Origin: Emydura subglobosa | Lineage: Eukaryota; Chordata; Testudines; Chelidae | Direction: 5' to 3' | Assembly (NCBI GenBank): GCA_007922225.1 | Contig: ML679973.1 | Location: 5,494,597-5,558,596 of the forward strand | DNA: 64,000 nt | Shown here: piece by piece, positions 1 to 11,617 of the stretch | Numbering within the stretch: position 1 is the first letter of the stretch | Layout: each line of letters starts with the position of its first letter | Program-made: the position numbers and the translations under genes | The notes under the pieces: generated by a model | The model's input: the letters and a program-made list of their open reading frames with translations, nothing else | What the model was told of the DNA's origin: nothing | Database searches by the model: none

Positions 1-335
1 ACTCCCTGTGAACAACTGCAAAGTTACTTCATTATCTACCTTCAAATCCCGCCTCAAACTCTCTCTGCTGTGATGCCTACAAAAGACTTGACCACAGTTA
101 GACTGCCGGTGTGCAGACACCACTGCCTCTCCGACTGACACATACTGTCTCATTGTTTCCTTGTATGCTCCAGCGTGTCTGTATCCCTATTCTGTCTCTT
201 GTCTCATAATTAGAGTGTGAGCTCTTTGGGGTAAGGACTGACTCTTTTTTATTCTGTGTTTGTACAATGCTTAGCACAATGGGGTTCTGGTCGACGACAG
301 GGGCTCCTATGTGCTACGGTAATAATAAAAAATAT
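1..335 (+). mobile_element. L2-like LINE, 3' end (fragment)
   Basis: The left part can be read as the degraded end of an L2/CR1-clade ORF2 (a phrase like FKSRLK.. followed by CDAYK). The right part is a 3' tail common in sauropsid genomes: a 'gtgagctctttggggtaagga' stretch, then 'tgtttgtacaatgcttagca', 'ggggctcctatgtgctacgg' and a terminal run of taataata. The copy enters from outside the window, so its 5' part is not visible. A shorter inverted copy of the same tail lies near 19.5 kb. The family is recognised from memory of reptile repeats; the exact subfamily is uncertain. Confidence 0.65.
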
Positions 336-340
336 ATCTA

Positions 341-930
341 ATAAGATACCAGGAATGTCACTCTGTGTGTCACTCAGAAATGCAGAACATCTGTTGAGTC
401 AGTGTGAAGCAATGGCAACAGCTACTACAAACCTGAGACCTCTTTGTTTAGAATATCACCGTGCTCAATCGTCACTGGGATTTGTGGTCTGTTACCATCC
501 AATTTGTAAGTGCTCAAAATATTTCGGTTTTTTGACACTACAAATGTTACCCATATGACAGCACAGGCTTTCACCTAGTGCTAAAATAATTAACCAATGA
601 TGGGGTAGAGGGGGGACGGAAAGAGTGAGTGCATCATATCTCAAAAAGACAAAAGACAGCCATGCAAAGATGTGAAACTGTGATTCCTGCTCCTCCTCCT
701 TGCCTTCCCCTGGACAGGGTGGGAGTCCTGTGGGTGCATTATGGAGCCCAAATGATCCATATTTCACCCTACTCTGTTTTCCCATTACACTCTTCTCCAA
801 GGCCATGCATTGTGGTAACCCTATGTGATGTTCCTAGTATAACGTCTGGTTCTTCATTGGCTGTGGTCTGCTTAACAATGCAGGAGAGAAGAGGAATTTT
901 CAACCAGCCTCTTTCTTCCTTGCTCTCACA
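341..930. other. Unassigned intergenic DNA
   Basis: No gene, repeat family or structured element was recognised. The open frames here lack domains and have mixed composition, and overlapping frames on both strands argue for chance. Confidence 0.5.
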
Positions 931-1586
931 ACTAGAGTCGGTGAGGAATTTTCTATTGAAATTATTTTTCAAAGGAAAATGCATTTTCTGCAAAATCAAC
1001 ATTTTTTTCTGTGGGAAAATATTGATTTTTTTTTTTTTGCCAAAAACTTTTTCACTATCTACATGAAACATTTCCATTTGGGTTGGTTCAACCTGAATTG
1101 AAACATTTCAGTTTGTTGAACTGAACCAAAACATTTCAAGTCAGTTTGTATTTCAACTGTGAGTGCCATGGTGCCTCATGGGAGTTGTAGTCTGGGTGCT
1201 TCCTGCCCGCATTCTGTGGGCCGGGTTCCTTGGCCAGACTATATCTCCCTTGATATACCATGGTCTGCCCTGTGACTGGACAGCATAGTGCATCATGGGA
1301 GTCACATGACTGCATTACATCACAGAAGATGTGTTCTGGCGAAGGAGCTTGGACTGTGGGAGCTTGAAGCGGGCAAGTCAACACTCTGAAATGAAATGGT
1401 TTTATCTGGGAATTTTAGAATGTTTTGTTTTGATTGGAAAACAAAATGAACTATTTTGGAAATTGTGGCTCTACAAAACATTTCAATATTTCAACTTTTT
1501 GTCCTGATTCAGGACAAAAACAAATGTCAAAATATTGGAAATTTCCCATGAGATGGAAGTTCTGATTTTTCACTCATCTCTACTCA
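931..1586. mobile_element. Possible non-autonomous DNA transposon with imperfect inverted ends
   Basis: The left end reads agagtcggtgaggaattttc and the right end gatttttcactcatctct; the reverse complement of the right end resembles the left end with several mismatches. Both flanking arms are rich in 'gaaaat', 'aacatttc' and 'attttgg' words that recur in opposite orientation, while the middle (about 1165-1380) is GC-richer and contains two 'catgggagt' copies. This arrangement fits an old MITE-like element. No target-site duplication was found, so the boundaries and class are tentative. Confidence 0.35.
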
Positions 1587-1716
1587 CAGCTAATGTAATA
1601 GAACAAATTCAACATTGATTCAGCAGTCATGCCAAGGATGAATGTAGCCCAGTGATTTCAGTGGAGTGACGTTAGGGCTGAAGTTAACCCAAGTTTTTTA
1701 TAAGGCTTTTTCTTTT

Positions 1717-1735
1717 TTCTTTCTTTCTTTCTGAG
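1717..1735. repeat. Short CT-rich simple repeat (TTTC)n
   Basis: Imperfect tttc/ttct units; the reverse strand is A/G-rich. It sits in otherwise unassigned sequence between 1.59 and 1.85 kb. Confidence 0.6.
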
Positions 1736-1845
1736 AAGCTTGATCTCTGGCTGGTACCTAGAAACTGGACACCAAGCTCTGGGGCTTGGAGAAAAAGGCT
1801 GTCTACTACAGGTGCTATGAAACCCCAATCTTCCCTAATAATTAA

Positions 1846-2215
1846 GTTAATAAATAGCAACACCTTGCATGTATAAAACATCTTTCATTCCACAGACTCC
1901 TAAAGTGATTTACAAACTGGAGGAATTTCCCCCATCTCTGAAATGTAGCCACCTTTTGGATGGAAGATGGCAGCTGCCTAGAAGCATAGCAACACATTAG
2001 TACAGCAAGTGAAGAGGAATGCCATCTCCATTTGGAATTGCCGGAAGGATTTAGGGAAGCAGAAAGGAATTGTTCCTACTGGAATTGCCTGGGGTACAGA
2101 GGCTAATATCACTACATTTTGCAAAAAAACCCACAATGGGATCTTAAATGACTACAGATGGTCAGGGCCTAAGGTATGTGTTTCATCTGAGATGTGATAC
2201 CTTTCTTAGAGTCCC
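1846..2215. repeat. Ancient interspersed repeat fragment
   Basis: Two stretches resemble a repeat widespread in vertebrates: near 1880-1920 'catctttcattccacagact' followed by 'cctaaagtgatttacaaac', and near 2135-2200 'aatgggatcttaaatgac' followed by 'agatggtcagggcct' and 'tttcatctgagatgtgatacc'. The same order and spacing occur in the family as I remember it. The middle part is too diverged to assign. The orientation is not certain. Confidence 0.4.
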
Positions 2216-2890
2216 TCAAAGCTGTACTGCATTTGGGTGCATTCCTGTGCATATTGAATGTGGTTGCATTGAGCCTGTGATTAGAATGCACCTGTTTAAT
2301 TCTTTGAAGCTTGTGGATTAGGATATGGTTCTCTTGATTTATTTTGTCTATGTTGGGCTGCATACACATCGTGTAGAGGAATTTGGATCTAATCTTTGCC
2401 ATCATTATAATTAATTAGACGCTATTCTTCAGCATGTAATGGTGGCGATAGAGCCCTTACGTGGATCTGTGTGTTCCTCAAACACTCAGCCTTGAGGAGA
2501 AATCTGCTGGAGAGATAGCTGTTAATTAATTGTTTAGTTTGTCAAAACAACAGGTTGGGATAATTTCATCCCTGGTGCGTTTTCTGTTGGATTTGGTAAA
2601 GTTACACCAGGGAAGGATTTGGCCCAGAAGTTTTTTCCTTTCCTTTTCCTTCTTAATATTTTAATTGCACTGGCACTGGCTGCTGGTTGTGAATTTCTCC
2701 AAGTGGGGAAGGGGAGGGAGCAAGGGGAAGACATTAGACTGCTGCATTCTACCATTTACTATATCAGTATATTCTCCTTTGTAGAAAGCAGAGAAAAAAC
2801 ACTTTGCAGAGACACACAAATATCAAACCGTGTATGGTGAAAAAAGTGAAGCTTGAAGACGAGGGGACAAATCCTTGGAATTACACTGGT
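2216..2890. other. Unassigned intergenic DNA
   Basis: AT-rich sequence with no recognised gene or repeat. One frame (2619-2840, +) begins with a hydrophobic stretch that imitates a signal peptide, but the rest shows no domain, no cleavage context and no splice structure, so it is taken as chance. Confidence 0.45.
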
Positions 2891-2911
2891 TTATTCCATC
2901 TGAACGGAGGT

Positions 2912-2914
<3 letters not shown>

Positions 2915-2949
<35 letters not shown>
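2915..2949. repeat. (GT)n microsatellite
   Basis: About 17 uninterrupted GT units at the left edge of a larger GT-rich tract. Confidence 0.97.
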
Positions 2950-2950
<1 letters not shown>

Positions 2951-3184
2951 TTGCTCACGTATGGTTTTATGCATTACTGAGCGTGTATGCACATGCATGT
3001 GTGTTTCTGTGGATTTCTAATTAGTCATGTATGTGGATACATGTATGTGTGTTCCTGAGCACGTGTGGATGCATGAGTGAGTGGACATGTGGATGGGGTG
3101 TGTACCTGGTGAGTCTATCACTGAGCGTACATGGGGTTGTATGTTTGTTACCGGGGTGGTGCAACTGTGCGTGTCTCTGTACAT

Positions 3185-3242
3185 GCACATAGCAGCTTGG
3201 GTGTAGCTGGGTACCCATCGCACATAGCAGCTTGGGTATAGC
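3185..3242. repeat. 35-bp-spaced direct duplication
   Basis: The 23-base unit gcacatagcagcttgggt(g/a)tagc occurs twice, with starts 35 bases apart and one mismatch. It is the only clear higher-order repeat in the GT-rich tract. Confidence 0.85.
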
Positions 3243-3397
3243 GTGTGTGTGTGTGTGTAGATGGGAGGGGAATTACCATGTGGGTGTGACTGTGTGTACC
3301 TATAGGTCTCTGTGCACACTGAGTCTTTGTACCTGAGTATCTGAGCCAGCACACAATTGTATGCCTGTCTTTGAGCATGTCTGTGTCTCTGGGTGTA

Positions 3398-3401
<4 letters not shown>

Positions 3402-3452
<51 letters not shown>

Positions 3453-3453
3453 C
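3402..3453. repeat. (GT)n-(GC)n compound microsatellite
   Basis: About 22 GT units run directly into a GCGCGC tail at 3447-3453. Alternating purine-pyrimidine DNA of this kind can form Z-DNA in vitro; that is general knowledge, and no role is shown here. Confidence 0.95.
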
Positions 3454-3740
3454 CTCCCTGTACTCCTGAGCGGTGCTGCAGTGTCTCTGCATACTTCTGT
3501 TTCTACCTGTAGCTGCCTGGGTACATGATGTACATTTCTCTGTGTGCCTGTATCTTTGCAGACATGGCTGGGTGTTCTTTTATCTGGGCCGTATCCTGTA
3601 TCTGCCCAGTACTTAGTCTCTGCGTTTCTCTCTGTGTGTAGGATGTGTACACAGCTCGTCCTTGTACTGACACTGTCGCCAGGCAGGCAGATTCCACATA
3701 CTGCCTGTGCACAGTTTATGTCTAAACCTGCTACAGACCC

Positions 3741-6175
3741 TGCCCAGAGACACTGGGTTTTTTCCTAACCTTGTAAATTTTCATGGCAGATATAATCTGT
3801 GTCCACTTTGGCCACGTTTGGCAAGAGCTAAAACAAAACAGACACTGTATATCCAGGGACTGACTCCAGAACACCAGCTGACATAGGACACTGATTCCCA
3901 GGGAACTCTAATAGGCTTCACAGGCAGAAAGACTGGCCACTTTGTTCCTGCCTAGCTACCGACTAGCTGGATCGATTGAATAACTGTGCCTAGCATGCTA
4001 GGACAAATTTATTCCTAGTGTAATTCCACTGATTTCAGTGGGTTGACGCAAGAGACAAGTCTGGCCCTCTGTTTTTTCCCCTTCTCCTAAGCCATTCTAT
4101 AGGTGCAATACTCTGCAGTGGGTGCAACTTTTTCACCATTGCATGCATGCAGCTGTCATTCTCCACTCAGACTTTCCATCACGCAAGGGGTAGCTCCACT
4201 GGAGTTCCCATTACCTGGCTCCAGCTGAGTAGTAACTGCATTTTTTTCCAAGGGAAAAGCAGCATAATTAACAGTCTTTACAAAGAAGTCTGAGAGAAAA
4301 GAAAAGGAGCACTCACGGGGAGGCTGCCTCTTTCCTTTGTACTCTGGATTCTTTGTAGTTTCTTCTGCAAAGGTCAAAGAGTTGCTTCAAGAAATGGGCT
4401 GTTTTCTGAATCCTTTACTCTATGGTAAACAGGCCTAATTCCTCAGGGCTGAGGTTCTAACGAAGGACTCGTTCCATTCTCTTAGCGGGTTTGATGACGC
4501 TTACAGAGGTAGTCTGTGTTTGCTGCTGCGAGACACGGCGCTGGAACGTCTGTGACCCCTTTCAGCCCTCACATGGGTTGTAGTAGCTGGCCACATGGGA
4601 GGAGACTTTCCCCAAAAGGCAGCTGGCAGCAGGAATCTGCCCAGAGTAAACGTAAAAAAGGGGGCCCAGGAAATAAATGTGAGTCAGAATTTGACTGAAG
4701 ACTCGCGTGTGGGAAAGATCTGATGCCAGAAGGCCCTGACCAATTCACTGAGCCTTCACCTCCGGGAACACCGGCCATCCCCTCAGCAGGGCAATATCCT
4801 TCTGACCTGGAAGGAGGACTTCATTGCATTTCAGTAAGAGTGGGCAATCCTCTCCCCGCTCAGTGGGATTCACCCCCTCTTTTGGTGATGCTGTCTACCC
4901 CAGTGGGACTCACCCATTCCTTTCCTTCCTGGATGCTGCCTGACCCCACATGACCCACATAAATACTCTCCTGCTAGGGCCATGGCAAAGCTAACAGAGT
5001 CCCAGCAGGCATAAGATGTCTCAGATCTGAATGTTTGAGGAGCAATAAGTCCCAGACCCAGAATCTCACAGCCCCAGCAGAGCCAAGACACTTTAAGGTC
5101 TATTGAGAAAGGACAGCCACCTCCAGCCATTCATTCCTTCAGGTGACACATTGACTGAGTCTTTTCTTAAAGAGGTAGGGCAGGTTTCCCCCCTCTGGGG
5201 CCAGGACCATGCCCGGCTTTGGGGACACAGGTGTCTCAGCCCTGGTATAGAGGTCCTTTTGCTTGACACTCACCAAGCTGTTTGGACCTGCACACTGGGG
5301 CCATGCGCTTTTAAACTCTGCTTTGGCTGAGCAGGCTTCAGTCACCGTATCTGTTTCTAGATTCTCGGGTGTAATTCCAGGGAACACACTCTGTCTGATA
5401 CCCCTTCTGAAAATGGGACCTCATGGTCCAGCTGCTGTAAAACCCCAAGATACTCCAATAGCTTGGTACACCCTTTTCCAGAGCTCCACGCTTGTGGGCA
5501 TCCTGGTCTACGGTTCACGTGGACCACGTGATAGTTGAAGCAAACAGACAGACTTTGCTTGGAAATCCTTCTGCAATTTCTCTACTGTAGGCAGCGTAAG
5601 AGAGAGACAGATCTATGCAAAATATGAAACACCTATATGCCATTGCCTGCCTCATTTCCTCGCCCCTCTTTGGTCTTCTTTGGGATTTGGTTAGAGTCCC
5701 CTCTCCTGGGCGTCACTCCTCCAGCACATGCTTCTCTTCCTGTTCTGGTCAGTCAGAGACATCTACTCCAAGCCAGCCTGGTCCTATCATAACTTCTAGT
5801 CCCCTTTGTCATGAGACCTTCTGATCAGCCTCGAGCCCCCTCTCAGGTGTTCAAATCTCCTATCTGGTGATCCATTACTTGATCACCACCCCTCCAGAAC
5901 CCAGACATGGAAAAACTAGTTTGGCCTGGATGGTAGCCAGGTTTTTGTGTAAGGGTGCTTCCATTTGAATAGAAGGCCATTGAGGTTTAATGACCCTCTA
6001 TTGCTAGCCCTCTGCCAGGTGCCAGCATTTCTCCAGGTACCTCCTACGGCCTTTAGCTCAGTACGGCAGCTACAGAGCCAAGGGGAAGGCAAAGAACAGT
6101 CTTGTAATCAAAATGGTGTTCAGAAAACAAGATGGAGTTTGTAGTTTGCTCTAGATACACACAGAGTTTGTTTGA
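3741..6175. other. Unassigned intergenic DNA, GC-richer
   Basis: No gene is recognised. Around 4010-4075 a short fragment (ttccactgatttcagtggg and a 'gtctggccct' end) resembles a palindromic family common in reptiles. The 4.5-5.8 kb part is GC-richer and gives many overlapping frames of 60-90 residues on both strands; none has a domain or periodicity, and they end without splice structure. Confidence 0.45.
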
Positions 6176-7187
6176 TCAAACAAAATTCCTAAGTTGCACA
6201 TAGACAGGTCCCCCCTCTGTGTGTGACTTGGGGTCATATTGCCGCTCAGTGCCCAGCTGTACAATACGATAATGATTTACATTGCATGCACCACACGACT
6301 TCATTGCATGAATGTCTGGGAAGAGAGAGAGGGAAACAGACAAGATAATTCCGGGATCTGATTGGGCCTCCTCAACAGAGCTCAGTCCTTTCCCATTTCC
6401 CCCTGTGCTCGCTACCCAGCCAAGCCTGCCCTGCAGCCTGTCTGTATCTCCCCTGTTTTCCTTCTCGTCTGCGTTAGCCCCGTGTGAGCAAATATGCTGT
6501 ACGCACTGTGACAGGGTGCTGGTGTGGCATGTGTGTGTGGCATGTGTGTATGGCACGACAGCCTGTGTGCGTGTGTGTTGTGACAGAACATGCATGCACT
6601 TGTTTGTGTTGTGACACCCTATGCCTAACCTCTGCTAAACACCAGTCGGAAAGTGTACCAGTATCTTCATAACAGCTGGCACAGCTGAAAAACTTGCCTG
6701 CCTTATTAACACTCCACTTATCTGGAATCTGCTCACTGAGCAGAAACTGCTCCATAAATCCTCCTGCAATTTGCATTCCTCTTCGCTGTTGCTCATTACC
6801 ACTGACCTCACTCCTTCTGCTGGAGCTGATCAGCCTCCCACCGTCCTGCCTGTAAGATGCCTCTCCATTACCACAACCTATTAGCAGCAGCAGCGCCTCT
6901 GCTAACACGCTACTGCTGAGTCAGGAAACTTTCCCAATTCAACTCCTCTTTCATCCCTCCCGCACCAGTCCCCAGAAGGGAGTAAGTGACAGCCGAAGTG
7001 GCCCAATCACTCTCTTCTGCTTGTTCCATGGCCAGGCTCTGCATCTTGAGGGTCTAACATCCACTGAGTGTGTAGGGTCCTTAGTGGACCTTCGACCAAG
7101 CAGGGAAGAACGAGAATTGGATCAAAAAGCATTTGAAGCAGGAAACACTTGCTAATCTGACTTGAACTCTTTTCAATTAGCTGCATC

Positions 7188-7190
<3 letters not shown>
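6176..7190. other. Unassigned DNA with a TG-rich patch
   Basis: At 6518-6612 'ggcatgtgtgtg' words recur several times. The minus-strand frames of 139-144 residues crossing this patch are rich in His and Thr because of it. Nothing else was recognised. Confidence 0.45.

Positions 7191-7191
<1 letters not shown>

Positions 7192-7227
<36 letters not shown>
7192..7227. repeat. (TG)n microsatellite
   Basis: About 18 uninterrupted GT units. The 204-residue minus-strand frame crossing it (7007-7621) reads this array as a Thr-His run and has no recognisable domain. Confidence 0.97.
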
Positions 7228-7229
<2 letters not shown>

Positions 7230-9160
7230 ATTTTTAGTTTAATTGGAGCCCAGCTCTTCTGCTGGTGGTGCAATTCTCTTTCATCCATCCCTTTGCTACT
7301 CTGGGCTCCTGTTGTGGTTTCGGACACTACATTAGCCCCTGTGAGAAACTTAAAGCAAACACGCATGCACATTTCACTGTGTTCACGCAGGGGATCTGGG
7401 GAGGCTGAAGCAAGAATCAGAGAATCAGACACACTGACGCTCCCTGATCTTTCACCCCAAATCTGAACCATTTCCATTGCAAGGGCCAGAGTCAGATTCC
7501 TGATGTGCGAGCACATAACGGCTGGGGGGAGGCGACAAGGGGCCCTTATCCATGGCCTTGTACTTGTGTTTGGGAGCAGCCAGAACTCTGAGCACAAAGT
7601 TCTGGGGAACGAGAACACCACCAGAGGCGCTACCCATCAAACGTGAGTGAAACAAGGTGTGGCCATGGTCCAGCCTCATTCCGCATCCGGGTGGGTTCAA
7701 GATTTAAGGAGTGTGTCCCCCCTTGTTTTAATCGGTGCAGCAGTTTGTGTCTTCCATCATCTAACTCTGGTGTGTGGTCCCTCTTAGCACACCTGGGTCC
7801 TTAAAAGTCATGGTGCTGCCCCAGAGCTATTTTGAGGTTCAGAAATATTCAGATGCTTTTTCCTTTTACTTCAGTTCCCCCGTCATGGCAGAACATCACA
7901 AGACACCTATTTTCTCACAGTGTTACTGGCTGAGGCTGGAAGCAGAAGTTGTGTAAAATGTATGATAAAGCCTGATCTCACGGCCAGGCCCCATGCACTC
8001 TGTGAAACTGCAGACAGAGAATTTGCTGCGGGTCCTGTCTCTTGGCACAGAATTCTGCTCTAGAATCACAGGTTTCATTCAAACTCCCCCCTCTCCCCCC
8101 ATTTCACTGTTGCTTATTTTAGCAGAAACATGCGTTTATCTCACAATCCTAACTGTCTCCCACACCCTCCACCTCAAGGCCCAAAGATGCAGCGGTTCCC
8201 CACTCAATTGCCTAAGTCTCCATCTTCTCTCTGGATTCCTACAAAGCAGCTATGTGTTGCCAACAAAAATAATCTGTGGGCTATTGAAAACTGGGAGCAA
8301 AGCAAACCGAATGGAATTTCATATCTAAATAAATAACACGGGGACACGATACTGATTGCACTATTCATGGTCATATTTAATTCAATACAAAATCTCAAGT
8401 TTTTAAATTTATCTTTAAGCTTCTATCTGCAGCATTATAGTGCCACAAATACCACATATCTTGCCTAAGGATTTAGGTCCAGCTTGCTGTAGAAAACAGT
8501 GCCTTTTTCTCAGTATTTCCATTCGCTTTTCTGCAGACTCAAGGGTTCAGGTGCTCAAATTAAGCCTTGGACTCAAACCCTTATACACTGGTCTGGATTC
8601 CACATGTCATAAAGTCACTCATTGCTAGACCAGGTGCCATCAAGATAATGATATGCCTGACCTACCAAGTGTGAGTGTTCAGGACTGGGATTTTCTTTTG
8701 ACCCGTTAAAGAGACTGAGGCTAGCTGCAGCAATGGATAGAGATCTTGAGCCAAACTTCCCCAAAGTTTGCGGTATTAGGTTCTGGTAGTTAGGTTCAGA
8801 GCATGACCGAGACAAAAAGCCAGCTGTCAATTTTAGCTCCAGACCCAACTTCTCCAACATTTAGCTGAAGGGACATATGGATGCAGGTTTTTGGTTGGGC
8901 CCCTCTTCTAACTTCTTCCATAGTCATGATTGCATTTTGTGTGGCAGGGGAATAGTTGTCTTATTTTGCTCTTATAACCATGACCCAATGCTTTACATGG
9001 GAGGAGACAGTTAAAAAACAGGAGTCAGCCACCATCCCCAGATTCCCTTCCCCTAGACCCACTCAGGCAGAGCCATGGGCAGCATGCGTGCGCATGTTTG
9101 TCTAAGAGAACAGGGGGATTGAAATGCAACTTCATTAAAACACATCTCACATAATGCTGG
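7228..9160. other. Unassigned intergenic DNA
   Basis: No gene, transposon or RNA was recognised. The composition is mixed, with an AT-rich patch near 8330-8420. Confidence 0.45.
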
Positions 9161-9164
9161 GGGT

Positions 9165-9260
9165 GGGGGTTGTGTGTGTGTTTTTTTTTTTTAACCTTTC
9201 TAGTTTTGATGACCCAAAAAAAAAAAAAGAGCAGAAGAAAAAAAATAGAAAGAAAGAAAG
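9165..9260. repeat. Cluster of simple repeats (GT, T12, A13, GAAA)
   Basis: A short GT run is followed by T12 (9181-9192), A13 (9216-9228) and 'aaagaaagaaag' near 9250. The T and A tracts are inverted relative to each other, 23 bases apart, and could pair. Confidence 0.85.
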
Positions 9261-9264
9261 TAAA

Positions 9265-9500
9265 TTGCTTAATGGAGGAGCTCTGCCTGCACGTTTAATA
9301 TGCTGATTTTTATTGAATAAAATGTGAAAAAATGCCGCTTGTTTGTTGCTTGCCTGTCAACCCATGGCAAAAAGGCATCCTTTCCCTTGACTGGTGCCTT
9401 TTATTACTCCGTGGATTCCAGAATGTAATTATACCCTAGATGTGAGATGCATTACACACACAATTACTCTTTCCCCAGCCAAGCCTGTTATTTGTTAACT
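9265..9500. other. AT-rich unique block, candidate conserved non-coding element
   Basis: The sequence is unlike the repeats around it: it has many homeodomain-like cores (taat, attaa), 'ccttttattactccg' and 'gaatgtaattatacc', and no simple repeats. Such texture is usual in conserved vertebrate enhancers, but conservation cannot be tested here, so this is a guess from composition. Confidence 0.3.
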
Positions 9501-10938
9501 GGGGGAGAGATTTTGTTCAGTAGTTTTGGAGGGCTGGGATTTTTTTAGTTGGTTTTGGTTGGTTGGTTTTTTTGGGCTGTTTCTTTCCAAACTGTACTAT
9601 AGTTGCTTGTGAAAGGACTTCTCTTCTGCAGCTTGGGGCAACCCGGATAAACGGTCCATTTCCATGTAGCCAGTCTGTGCACACTGAAAGGGTCTGCATG
9701 GTTGGAAATATTCAAGGGATGGACCAGAGTGTGTTTGGGTCTCTTGTGGGAGGATTGTTGTGGATCTCTCTCCTCCAGTAGGACGCGGCTTGGTTTTCAG
9801 GCAATTGTGTGAGCAACTAGTTGGGGGTGACTTAGCTACATTATGGATTTTTTCCAGAATCGTTTACTCTTGAAAGGCTAGGAGAGACTTGCTAGATCTG
9901 TCTACCTCTGTGTGCGTGCAGTGAACTCCAGACAGTCCTGAATTTGTGCTCAGCTCAACACTGCAACATTTGGATACTTAACCCAAGTTTATGTGGACCG
10001 CCTGTGCCTCCAGAATTGAGACCTCATGAGAATGTCACTTCTTACCAGACTCTCAGGGATCTCCTGCTTTTGAATGGATTAGAAACTAGAGATGGGCCAA
10101 AACTAAAACTCTGTATTGAAACAGCCCCAATCTCTTTTAGGGCATTCAGAGTCTTGGCTCCACATTGTGTGGCCCACATCAATATACTCCAAATGCATCA
10201 TTGCTCATGGAATTTTATCCCTTCTTGCTTCTAGTCTTGGCCAGAGCCCAACCTGCAAAGGGGAGAAAAAAGAAAAATAAGCAGGGTGGGGTGCTGAATT
10301 AAGCAATCATTCAGTGGGATTATTTGGCAGAGAGAGACCGGAGATGAGGAGTTCAGATTGTAATCTGGATCCGGATTTCTGCAAGGGTTGGTGGTGGTCT
10401 GATCTGGGGATTTGGCTAGGGCACATCTCTTGGTTTTGGCCCCAGCTACTGGCAATGGCAGAGCATGTTATTGAAGAGCCAGGAAGAGTGTGGTGAGCAC
10501 GTCAGTGAGAAGAGATGCTCTGAAGCAGCCTTGTAGCAACCATCCTCTGAATTCATCTACAAAACATGGTTTCTGAAATGCAGTGAGCTCTGTTAAAATC
10601 CATCTATCATTCCAGGTCTCGTCCTGCTGTGACTTTTCCATTTCCACAATATCCTTCCTTTAATAAGGTGACCAGAATGGGGCAAGAATCATTTCCTTAT
10701 TATTAATTATTACTATTGCTACGACAGAGCAGAGTGCTTCAGGGTGTAGTGCTGTAATCCTTGAAAACCTTCTCCTGAACAGCGTTTTATCTTCTCACAC
10801 ACTCTTTCCCATTGGTGGTTTAACCCCCCCCCCTTTCCTGGCCCTCCTCTCAAATGGTGCTTCATCTCCTCTCCCCTAGACACTTGGCATGTTATCCCCC
10901 CAGACCCACCCTTCAATTGACATTGTATCTCCTCTTTA
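9501..10938. other. Unassigned intergenic DNA
   Basis: No gene was recognised. Phrases near 10085 (agatgggccaaaactaaaac) and 10340-10420 (atctggatccggatttctgc) resemble short interspersed words that also occur near 20.05 and 32.35 kb, probably from one diverged repeat family. Confidence 0.4.
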
Positions 10939-11197
10939 GGCCTTGTTCCGATATAAATTAAAGTGTCAATGTAAACTGATATAGTTATGCTGGTATAACT
11001 CTGATGTGGACACACTTACTGGTATAAGAGAGCCTTTATTCGGTTTAGCTTATGTCACTTGGGGAGGGGTTTAAGCTAAATTTAGGGGGAAAAACCCCCC
11101 ACTCATATCAAAATCAGTATATTCACACAGGGAGCTATACCTGAGTCTATCATTATAATTGTATAATGGGTAAAAACTATCCCTGGTAAACAAGGCC
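10939..11197. mobile_element. Harbinger-like MITE with TTA target duplication
   Basis: The element starts GGCCTTGTT and ends AACAAGGCC, a perfect 9-bp inverted terminal repeat that continues imperfectly inwards. It is flanked by TTA on both sides (10936-10938 and 11198-11200), the target duplication typical of PIF/Harbinger transposons. At 259 bp it codes for nothing and would have depended on a transposase supplied elsewhere. Confidence 0.75.
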
Positions 11198-11333
11198 TTA
11201 GAAAGCCTTTTGGTTTCTTGTTAAATGTGGCTAACATCTAGTGTCATAATTTTCTGCCCTAACATGCTAGTTTAGGGACAGCCTGTCTGAGTCTTCACCA
11301 GGAAAAAAGGTGTGGTCTTAACTCAATTTAGGG

Positions 11334-11617
11334 TGGGGTTTTCAAATTGCAGGTCGGGACCCCTCAAGGGGTCAGGAGTTTATTATGGGGAGGGAAGGGG
11401 TCGTGGGATGTCAGTCCCCACACGTGCCATGTCTGTGTCTGTCAGCACCATGCATGGCTGACAGCCAGAGCCCTTCGGAACTGCCCCCTGCAGAAGTGCA
11501 GAAGTAAGGATGGCATGGCATGGTATGGCATGGGAGGGTGGCATGGCAAGGGGGGGTCGTCACAGCAGGAAATATTTTCAAAGGGGGTCCCAGGAAAAAA
11601 AAGTTTGAGAACCCTTG
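11334..11617. mobile_element. Non-autonomous hAT element
   Basis: The right end gives, on the reverse strand, CAAGGGTTCTCAAACTT, and the left end TGGGGTTTTCAAATT is its diverged partner lacking the first two bases. An 8-bp duplication ATTTAGGG flanks it (11326-11333 and 11618-11625), as expected for hAT transposition. The interior has a degenerate ggcat pentamer repeat at 11509-11549. The 159-residue plus-strand frame across it is incidental. It lies three bases inside the terminal repeat of another transposon. Confidence 0.85.
11509..11549. repeat. Degenerate (ATGGC)n pentamer repeat
   Basis: Five to seven imperfect copies of ggcat/ggtat inside the hAT element. Confidence 0.8.

Larger units (their letters stand above)
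2950..3740. repeat. Degenerate GT-rich tract, minisatellite-like
   Basis: Nearly 0.8 kb is dominated by tgtg, gtgtctctg, tgtacctg and catg words without one clean period. It contains a short direct duplication (see 3185-3242) and two further GT arrays. On the minus strand this gives long His/Thr/Tyr-rich open frames, which are a composition artefact and not a gene. It probably arose by repeated expansion and decay of GT repeats. Confidence 0.7.

Noticed and set aside
2619..2840. Frame beginning with a hydrophobic, signal-peptide-like stretch
   Set aside because: Only 73 residues, no family, no flanking exon; hydrophobic starts are common by chance in T-rich DNA.
3017..3492. Thr/His-rich minus-strand frames of 65-114 residues
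   Set aside because: They are translations of GT repeats in overlapping frames and have no other content.
7007..7621. 204-residue minus-strand frame, the longest in the window
   Set aside because: It runs through a (TG)n array, shows no domain, and has no splice or promoter context; a chance frame is more likely.
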